A DNA stretch of 64,000 nt from contig NZ_FQUG01000007.1 of the NCBI RefSeq assembly GCF_900129225.1, positions 124,001 to 188,000 of the forward strand. Reading direction: 5' to 3'. Source of the stretch: Schwartzia succinivorans DSM 10502. GTDB taxonomy: Bacteria; Bacillota; Negativicutes; Selenomonadales; Selenomonadaceae. The notes beneath the pieces were generated by a model that worked only from the letters and a program-made list of their open reading frames with translations, was not told the DNA's origin and made no database searches. Both the position numbers and the translations under genes were made by a program. Positions 47,624-53,718 of the stretch are shown here, one piece after another (within the stretch, counting starts at the first letter, position 1; each line of letters begins with the position of its first letter).

Positions 47624-47863
47624 AAAAGGTCCTGACCGGTTGGCCAGGACCTTTTTTGTGTCCGCGCGAATTTCGTTGAAAGGAGATGTTCTGATACACC
47701 GATAATAGGGGAAAGTCCCTCCACAATTCTTTCTTGACTGAAATACCACTGACTCGAGAAAGTTAACGCGGAATAACGATTGGTAACTGTACATCTATAT
47801 CCAAGCGCGGACACGGGAACCTATTGACGATACGGTATTTATTTTAAATACTCCTCTTTCTTT
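47624..47863 (-). ncRNA. candidate structured RNA, minus strand
   Basis: In an otherwise empty stretch (47389-48513), a perfect 10-bp closing helix (GTGTCCGCGC with GCGCGGACAC, 47658-47667 and 47805-47814) encloses about 137 nt with inner pairs such as GATGT/ACATC, TACA..ACC/GGTGTA and CTTTCT/AGAAAG. A promoter lies upstream on the minus strand and a symmetrical terminator hairpin (GGTCCTG/CAGGACC, 47628-47651) downstream. The rod shape with a central bubble recalls 6S RNA, but I cannot confirm that. No coding frame with a ribosome site fits. Confidence 0.45.
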
Positions 47864-47869
47864 GTCTTA

Positions 47870-47898
47870 ATTATAACATTGATTATATAATTTTGCAA
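47870..47898 (-). promoter_or_regulatory. promoter of the candidate RNA
   Basis: On the minus strand TTGCAA (47898-47893) and TATAAT (47875-47870) are 17 bp apart. Confidence 0.6.
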
Positions 47899-48052
47899 GA
47901 GGGATTTTTAGGTGATTTCCTATGAGACGCTCATATTGCACCGTAGCGCAAAATAATTACAAAACGCACCTATTGATATGCGTAAAGAATCATTTGGCTA
48001 ATACAGGCGATTCTGAGAGACCGTTTTTCCAAAAGCCAAATTTTTGATGTAC

Positions 48053-48137
48053 TAAAGTAAAACTTATTCAGGGTTTTATTGGTGCTTGGCTCCCATTTTA
48101 GAGGTTGGCATCTAAGCATCTGTTAGCATAGGGTAAG
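48053..48137 (+). repeat. short dispersed repeat, copy 4
   Basis: AAAGTAAAACTTATTCAGGG, then GCATCTGTTAGCATAGGGTAAG about 45 bp further on, matching the longer form seen in copy 2. The rest of 47900-48300 shows nothing recognisable. Confidence 0.55.
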
Positions 48138-48311
48138 TCGCGTTGGATCTGTAAAATTCCTCCGCAGCGATTTCCTCCGGATTGCAAAATTCCTTTATTT
48201 ATATGTAAATATCAGATCACATGCTGCTGCCTTTCCATGAACAGGCAATCTACATCCCCGCGTTCTTTGTTTGGTTAGTTTGAGTTGGGATATGTTTATT
48301 CGTAGGAAGAT

Positions 48312-48424
48312 GTGGAGGTTTAGGAAAATTTTATATGTATTATTAGAATAATACATATAAAATCTAATGCCGAAGGCTTGAATTGCTGATATAATAAGGG
48401 AATAGAGCGTTCCTAAACCTCTAC
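48312..48424. repeat. nested inverted repeats upstream of the recombinase gene
   Basis: Outer arms GTGGAGGTTTAGGAA (48312-48326) and TTCCTAAACCTCTAC (48410-48424) pair with one mismatch. Inside lies a perfect 17-bp palindrome pair (48328-48344 and 48347-48363) with a two-base gap, AT-rich. An extended -10 (TGATATAAT, 48387-48395) sits in the enclosed segment, pointing to the recombinase gene. This could be a recombination core site, an invertible promoter, or an operator. Confidence 0.7.
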
Positions 48425-48513
48425 TTTATGAACACACAAAAATCAGAACTTCGCACATAACATTTTGGAACAAATCGCATCCATGAAATATACATAAAAA
48501 GGAGTGATTGACT

Positions 48514-49503
48514 TTGGCAGAGAAAGATTTAATAAAAGCAGACAGCAGCAATGCCCTGCTCCTCGACCAGAATACAATCACTCCTGAGTATTTCATCAGT
48601 CACTATATGGAATTTGTTCCTATGTACATAGCAAGCGGTCAGCCATCACGGGACACGCTTAAAAGCTACGCCTCCTCCATCGACCAGTTTTTGGAATGGT
48701 GCCGCGACAATAAACGCAGTCCCCTCTCCTTCCACGACTATCAGATGAGATATTATTTCTCGTGGCTTTTCAAAAAAGGGTATAAAAAGAGCTCCATGGC
48801 CATAAAAATGGTTCATGTGCGCTGCTTTTTTATTGCAGCAGTCAAAATCGGACTCATAAAAGAAAACCCATGCCGGGACATCCACATCCCCAATGCACAG
48901 CCGGAGGAAAGAATCTTTTTCTTTACCCCTGACCAGCTCTATGAAATCTGCCGAGCGTTCGATGACGAAAAAAATGATTTCCTTCGATGCCGAGACACCA
49001 GCATACTGTGCCTTATGGGTGCCGAAGGACTTCGGAACGTGGAAATTCACCGCATGAACCGACAGGATATCAACTGGGAAAACGGCAGTATCTTCATCCG
49101 TGGCAAAGGACACAGCCGCTACATCTTCCCATGTGCTTCCACAATGAAATTTTTGTCGGATTACCTGGAATACTGCCCCACGCCCGACAAAACAGGCGAG
49201 CCATTCACCCCGATGTTCATCTGCGACTGCAACAGAAACGGCAGAAAACGCATATCAAGAAACGGCATTCGTTTCATCATGAACAAGGCACTGGAAAAAA
49301 CAGGCTATAAAAAGCCCGGCATCAGCTGCCATGTCTTTCGCCACAGTACAGGGACAAATCTCTATGCCGCAACCAAGGATTTGCGCCTGGTTCAGGAAAC
49401 CCTCGGCCACCGCGATCCCAAAACCACGGCCCGCTACGCCCATATACAGGAACGCATGGCCAAACGCGTCACTGAAAAGATTTTCCCGCACCCGCTCAAA
49501 TAA
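48514..49503 (+). CDS. XerC/D-like tyrosine recombinase
   Basis: 329 residues from TTG 48514 (GGAGTG upstream at good spacing). Core-binding N-terminal domain, then the catalytic set R in AEGLRNVEI, HxxR in HVFRHS, His in LGHRD and nucleophile Tyr in TARYAHI. It could resolve replicon dimers or invert DNA at the palindromes just upstream. It is not XerC or XerD itself by obvious sequence, and lacks phage context. Confidence 0.9.
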   Translation: MAEKDLIKADSSNALLLDQNTITPEYFISHYMEFVPMYIASGQPSRDTLKSYASSIDQFLEWCRDNKRSPLSFHDYQMRYYFSWLFKKGYKKSSMAIKMVHVRCFFIAAVKIGLIKENPCRDIHIPNAQPEERIFFFTPDQLYEICRAFDDEKNDFLRCRDTSILCLMGAEGLRNVEIHRMNRQDINWENGSIFIRGKGHSRYIFPCASTMKFLSDYLEYCPTPDKTGEPFTPMFICDCNRNGRKRISRNGIRFIMNKALEKTGYKKPGISCHVFRHSTGTNLYAATKDLRLVQETLGHRDPKTTARYAHIQERMAKRVTEKIFPHPLK

Positions 49504-49556
49504 GAAGCAATCATTTCAGCCAGTATTCATACTGCCTAAAACGATTGCTTCTTTTA
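49503..49556. terminator. terminator after the recombinase gene
   Basis: AAGAAGCAATC pairs with GATTGCTTCTT at 30 bases distance, followed by TTAAATCTTT. Confidence 0.6.
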
Positions 49557-49796
49557 AATCTTTTTGACCATTTCCTTTACTTTGGCGATTTTCTCAGGAC
49601 TTCTATCATCCTCGAGCTTTCTCACATTGCGCAAAACATCAAGCATAATATCTATTTTCTTTCCTTTCTTGCCCCTTAATTCTCCATCTTCAACATACAG
49701 GTCTCTAATTTTTTCTGTAAGATATATCAGCTCATCCAAAATCTGAAAGCTTCTCCTCATTCTTTCAGCTTCATTGATTTTGTTTATCCTTTTCAT
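49554..49796 (-). CDS. small charged helical protein
   Basis: 80 residues, highly charged and helical (IYLTEKIRDLYVEDGELRGKKGKK), with AAAGGAG upstream. Last of three small genes in a row on the minus strand. No family recognised. Confidence 0.55.
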   Translation of the reverse strand: MKRINKINEAERMRRSFQILDELIYLTEKIRDLYVEDGELRGKKGKKIDIMLDVLRNVRKLEDDRSPEKIAKVKEMVKKI

Positions 49797-49846
49797 ATAT
49801 GTTTTTCTCCTTTGACACTTATTTTTTCATTCTTTCAATAAAAAGT

Positions 49847-49987
49847 TCAGTCCGTCTCTTTCCAGATAAAATAGAACACGAATGCATCAATAGCCATTCC
49901 AATTGGTCCCAGTTCTGCAATAAGAACACAGCCGATCAGAAAAACAAAAAAAGCCAAAATATTTGTACCAAGTTCTTTGTCGCTCAT
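49847..49987 (-). CDS. 46-residue membrane protein
   Basis: ATG 49987 follows AAGGAGAAG. One long hydrophobic span (about residues 9-40) with a charged start and end. The ribosome site lies inside the end of the preceding small gene, so the two are coupled. Unknown function. Confidence 0.55.
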   Translation of the reverse strand: MSDKELGTNILAFFVFLIGCVLIAELGPIGMAIDAFVFYFIWKETD

Positions 49988-49989
49988 TT

Positions 49990-50148
49990 TTACTTCTCCT
50001 TGTTAACAATACCATACCAGATTGCGGCTGCAGCAATTCCCAAAAGATGATGTATAGACATCAAACCGAGGCAAATAAGAAACGGCACTCCATGCTTAAT
50101 AAGAAAACCAATATATGCTCCTATACTTTTATCATTACTTCTGCTCAT
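49990..50148 (-). CDS. 52-residue membrane protein
   Basis: ATG 50148 follows GGGAGAG. Two hydrophobic spans (about 11-31 and 33-46) with His-His in the turn. Its stop is two bases from the next start. Together with the two downstream genes it resembles small plasmid or phage-exclusion membrane peptides, but there is no family match. Confidence 0.55.
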   Translation of the reverse strand: MSRSNDKSIGAYIGFLIKHGVPFLICLGLMSIHHLLGIAAAAIWYGIVNKEK

Positions 50149-50329
50149 TTTATTCTCTCCCAATTGTCATTTTTAGATTGTCTTATGTGCGGAAACTTCA
50201 AATCCATCACTCCTTAATTTTCAATATGAAATCCGCTCTGCGACTATCATACAAAAATCCCCGATACTGATAAGACCAAATACCATAGGAAGTTTCAATG
50301 TAAGGACTATTCCTCCGCATCGCAGTAAG

Positions 50330-50358
50330 TATAACTCGGCAAAAGATGTCCCCCACTC
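50330..50358 (+). repeat. MITE-like element, truncated copy D
   Basis: Only the first about 29 bp (TATAACTCGGCAAAAGATGT and CCCCCACT) of the element are present. Confidence 0.6.
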
Positions 50359-50370
50359 CATTTTCTTTTT

Positions 50371-50814
50371 TCATAATCTCCCACGCATGAACAATACCGG
50401 TATCAAAAATTCATTTAAGAGCAGGCACATTTGCAAAAAATCTTCGTGCTTGGAGCTTTCTATATAAAGCTCCCTGTCCCCTGCAGTCAAAAAGTTTTTA
50501 TTTCTGGTGATTTGCTTAAATTGCATAAAATACCCGGCAACAACAAGGATTCCCGTGACTGCCATAGGAATTACTCTCCACTCAGAACACACCGTAAATG
50601 CCAAATAATAACCGCCTGCACACAATATTACAAGAAAAGTATGCGCAAGCATTGCCGCTTCATAGAGATTTACTCTTGATTTCTCAAATGTTTTATTCAA
50701 ATTCCCGCACAATGCAATAATCCTTTCATTTCGCTCTGCCTTTGATCCTAACCTTGTCAACATCCCAAAAATGGTAAAAAGAAACCAGATCCCCATGTAA
50801 ATCTTCAAAGCCAT
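50371..50814 (-). CDS. membrane protein with three helices
   Basis: 147 residues: helix near 3-19, two helices near 57-100, and a hydrophilic C-terminus (NKNFLTAGDRELYIESSKHED). Unknown family. No clear operon partner. A weak ribosome site precedes ATG 50814. Confidence 0.55.
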   Translation of the reverse strand: MALKIYMGIWFLFTIFGMLTRLGSKAERNERIIALCGNLNKTFEKSRVNLYEAAMLAHTFLVILCAGGYYLAFTVCSEWRVIPMAVTGILVVAGYFMQFKQITRNKNFLTAGDRELYIESSKHEDFLQMCLLLNEFLIPVLFMRGRL

Positions 50815-51050
50815 TATCCCACACCCCTATAACAAAATTTTTCAGGCACACATGATTTCAAATATTATCACCTATTGGCAAAATCTCTTATGCCCACTTG
50901 TCCGGCTCATGTTCGAGAACAATTTTATACGGCAGCTTCAGATAATATCTCGAATCCTTCGTAATTACTCACCTACTCATGTGACCTCACAGTGTCATCA
51001 TATAATAATCAGAGATAAAAAAATGACAGCTTTCATAGGAAGTTTAGTCG

Positions 51051-51093
51051 TCATAATATGAGGTCTTCCATCACAGAAGACCTCATATTATGA
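51051..51093. terminator. perfect 18-bp inverted repeat
   Basis: TCATAATATGAGGTCTTC and its complement with a seven-base loop, 22 bp after the end of the minus-strand paralogue cassette. No strong T-run follows on either strand, so it may instead be an mRNA-stabilising hairpin or protein site. Confidence 0.6.
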
Positions 51094-51114
51094 TGCAAAT
51101 ACAGACCGTTTCTT

Positions 51115-51564
51115 TTACCAGCCATACAAAATAAAGAGCGAATATCGCCTCTCCAAAATACGAAGAAGACGCAGGCGTTCACGTATCCATTTGATATTTT
51201 CCTCACATTCCCGGCTCTTTTTCTTATATTGCAGGACAGCCTTTTCCTCCTGCAGGTACGCATCCCCCCAAGCAATTAGTACCCCTATGCTCATGCGATT
51301 GACAACATACGGGGAAAGTCTATAGAATTTATTTTGCGTCTCCGGACGATTGAACAGAGGCTTTCCATACTGGAACGCCTCTGTTGGTATCTCCCTGCCA
51401 AAAAATATATGCGGCACACGGCAAAGATACCACCCAAACGAATTTTCCTCGTCCACCTTAATCAAATTCCCCAATACATACGCGTCCAGTTCCTTCGGCG
51501 TCAAATTTTCCACTTCTCGTGCAAACTCAACCGATATCGGCGTCAATCTATACCAATGACCCAT
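51115..51564 (-). CDS. unknown protein, paralogue 3 of the cassette
   Basis: 149 residues. N-terminal TPKELDAYVLGNL..KVDEEN matches the TCKELVEVDEKGHYW region of the protein at 52169. The middle PLFNRPETQNKF matches PLFSQPGTQCHF (51579) and PFFSKEETQLRF (52169). A C-terminal basic helix follows. GGGAGG lies upstream of ATG. Function unknown. Confidence 0.62.
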   Translation of the reverse strand: MGHWYRLTPISVEFAREVENLTPKELDAYVLGNLIKVDEENSFGWYLCRVPHIFFGREIPTEAFQYGKPLFNRPETQNKFYRLSPYVVNRMSIGVLIAWGDAYLQEEKAVLQYKKKSRECEENIKWIRERLRLLRILERRYSLFILYGW

Positions 51565-51578
51565 TATTCATACCTCCC

Positions 51579-52154
51579 TCAACCATAAACATGAACCAAA
51601 ATATCCCTCGTCCAATCCATCCGCTTGCAAATCCGCAGAAGATCAAACACCTGAAACTGTGACAACTGTAAAAAATAAAGTGTTAAGCGCGGAAAATCAG
51701 GATCAGCAGCGAAATTCTCCCTCAAATCAAACTCCTTCGGCAGATGATAGGGCGCCTTTCTGAATCTTCGCTTCAGGTACGCCTCATCTATCGCTGCCTT
51801 ATACCTGTCAGCAACCTGCCCCTGCAGCGCTGACATCAGGTGGAGCAAATCATCTTCCGTAACCCGTCTCAAATACAGAGACTCAAAATGACACTGTGTC
51901 CCGGGCTGAGAGAATAATGGGCTCAGGGATGACTCCCACTCCTCCATCCCTTCCAAACGACCGCCCCGGAAAGCGAAAATCTCCTCAACCTCTCCAAGCC
52001 GGAAAAACGATATTTCCTCAAGCTCCGGTATCCACGCCTGCGGCAAAAATTTTTTAACATGACTACACAGAGCAGGCCACGGCAGACGCGTACATTGATC
52101 CGCTATTCCTTTTTTCATCTTGAAAAGATAATACTTCGGTTCACCAAAATACAT
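51579..52154 (-). CDS. unknown protein, paralogue 2 of the cassette
   Basis: 191 residues. Starts MYFGEPKYYLFKM, with the shared SPLFSQPGTQCHF box near residue 85 and a long helical region after it. It ends in SQFQVFDLLRICKRMDWTRD, similar in layout to the end of paralogue 1 (YVDLVRLMQTDWNKK). Both end in a region of about 20 residues with L-R-x-C/M and D-W, which may be a functional site. The three genes are 12-15 bp apart and form one operon. Confidence 0.62.
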   Translation of the reverse strand: MYFGEPKYYLFKMKKGIADQCTRLPWPALCSHVKKFLPQAWIPELEEISFFRLGEVEEIFAFRGGRLEGMEEWESSLSPLFSQPGTQCHFESLYLRRVTEDDLLHLMSALQGQVADRYKAAIDEAYLKRRFRKAPYHLPKEFDLRENFAADPDFPRLTLYFLQLSQFQVFDLLRICKRMDWTRDILVHVYG

Positions 52155-52168
52155 TGTTTTTCACTCCT

Positions 52169-52726
52169 TCATTCTCTGCAAAAGACAAGGGCTTTTTTAT
52201 TCCAATCCGTTTGCATAAGACGCACTAAATCGACATATTCATACTCCGGTCCGGAACTCCGCACAAGAGAATCCACCGACATATTCAGATTAAGGATACG
52301 TTCCCCTTTCCATTGCGCATAGCGCTTTTTCAAATGCGCCACGTACTCGTCGAAAGAAAATGCGCTGTACATTCGCTCCACCTCCTGCAGATAAAAATCC
52401 ATCGCAGCCTGAATCGCAGCAGGTCCTATCATACGCGGAGCTGCTGTACTAAAGCGTAGCTGCGTCTCTTCCTTTGAAAAAAACGGATGGCTGACGCACT
52501 CTACAGCGGACAGGAAAGCCTCCTGTGTTTCTGCATCTGCATAGGAAATCGCAGAAAAGGTATAAACCAACTCCCCCCAACGCGGAAAATAGAAAGCGCC
52601 ACACCGCGAATGGGATACCCAGTAATGCCCCTTTTCATCGACTTCTACCAGCTCCTTACAAGTCATCTTCGAAATACGAAGTGCCAGATGCAGTGGCATT
52701 TCAAGCAAATAAAAACGCCGATACAT
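52169..52726 (-). CDS. unknown protein, paralogue 1 of the cassette
   Basis: 185 residues. Starts MYRRFYLLEM, has HPFFSKEETQLRF (about 80-92), a helical middle (VERMYSAFSFDEYVAHLKKRYAQW) and a C-terminal LVRLMQTDWNKKALVF. Strong AGGAGG before ATG 52726. No membrane segment or signal, so cytoplasmic. First gene of the cassette. No family recognised. Confidence 0.62.
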   Translation of the reverse strand: MYRRFYLLEMPLHLALRISKMTCKELVEVDEKGHYWVSHSRCGAFYFPRWGELVYTFSAISYADAETQEAFLSAVECVSHPFFSKEETQLRFSTAAPRMIGPAAIQAAMDFYLQEVERMYSAFSFDEYVAHLKKRYAQWKGERILNLNMSVDSLVRSSGPEYEYVDLVRLMQTDWNKKALVFCRE

Positions 52727-53001
52727 AATAACTCCTCCTTTTGAGAATTTTCATATGCACCGGCAAAAAAGACAAAAAGACCAGTACATATGCTTCATCA
52801 AATAAATAACCATATATACTAGCCGTATAAAATATATTCAGTTGTCTCAATGATTATACCACTTTTACACAGCTATGCCTAGCTGTTGTTTAGAAATTTA
52901 TCTCCATTTTTAAGTATCTGAAATTAGTAGCTTCAGCAGACGTTCCTGCACGAGAGTATGCAGTTATAAATCGCGGAAGTTTTGCACTGCTGTCTTCCTT
53001 A

Positions 53002-53184
53002 CTAAGTTTCCTTCTTAGCTCTGCTGGCGCGGCGCCACCCCATTGCTTTGAGCTGCTCCATTGTTCTTGGTGGGCAGTCTGGATCGTAGTCGCAAGAAGT
53101 TCTTTTTATGGATTCTTCCTCTGCTCGCAATTCCTCTTCAGGAATTGCCATAATTTCCTTAAGCGTCATAGTCACTTTCGCCAT
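53002..53184 (-). CDS. small protein, antitoxin-like
   Basis: 60 residues, MAKVTMTLKEIMAIPEEEL at the N-terminus and a basic C-terminal tail with Cys and Pro clusters. GAGGAGGCG precedes ATG. The size and tail look like a type II antitoxin, but no toxin gene is adjacent. The 275 bp between 52727 and 53001 show nothing else. Confidence 0.5.
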   Translation of the reverse strand: MAKVTMTLKEIMAIPEEELRAEEESIKRTSCDYDPDCPPRTMEQLKAMGWRRASRAKKET

Positions 53185-53369
53185 AATATATCGCCTCCTC
53201 GTTTTGAGTTTTATTTTTTAAAACTATGCTATCTTTAGCTCCAGAATATAATCTCCGTGCTCGAGAGAACACGTTAACCAGCACTTTTTCGCATCCTATA
53301 TCATGGAAATTATCCAATAATAAACATCTTACAGCTTTTCTTATGCCACAAGTCTCCGATAGGCAGTTT

Positions 53370-53458
53370 TATAACGCCTTTGTTCCAGATTTGCCGCAGG
53401 CAAAACTTCCTCTGTCGGCGTTTTCCCAGAAGTGGGGGACATCTTTTGCCGAGTTATA
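53370..53458 (-). repeat. MITE-like element, copy B with internal deletion
   Basis: 89 bp with both ends (TATAACGCC and GAGTTATA) and the AAGTGGGGGAC arm, lacking the GC-rich middle hairpin. The rest of 53185-53718 holds no gene apart from the terminator noted next. Confidence 0.75.
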
Positions 53459-53652
53459 TGAGTGTAATGCCTAAATTTTAAGTCTTGGTGTTATTCGATG
53501 ACGCTCAGGACAGTTTTTGCGTCCACGTAGACTAACAATTTCTTTATCCACAAAACAGTCCGCGCAATCCGCCAATCTGCCCCTGTTGATTATTCATTAG
53601 TTTAAATCCCTTCCTTATCATCGTACAATTAATAATCCTAAATTGACACAAT

Positions 53653-53692
53653 AAAAGACCTCCTATAATTAGGTTTTATCATAGAAGGCCTT
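53653..53692 (-). terminator. terminator of the McrBC-like operon
   Basis: On the minus strand AAGGCCTTCTAT pairs with ATAGGAGGTCTT (two G-U pairs), then TTTTATTG, 27 bp after the nuclease stop. Confidence 0.65.
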
Positions 53693-53718
53693 ATAACTTT
53701 AACCATTAAGAAGTTTAT

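Noticed and set aside
47467-47814. A 115-codon frame across the RNA candidate
   Set aside because: It starts with a GTG inside the closing helix without a ribosome site and has no plausible protein features.
48514-53184. Integrated phage or integrative element around the recombinase
   Set aside because: No phage structural genes, no matching attachment-site duplication and no relaxase were found; the recombinase looks like a replicon-maintenance gene.
53226-53474. An 82-codon frame beside the small antitoxin-like gene
   Set aside because: Most of it runs through the MITE-like element copy B and lacks a ribosome site.
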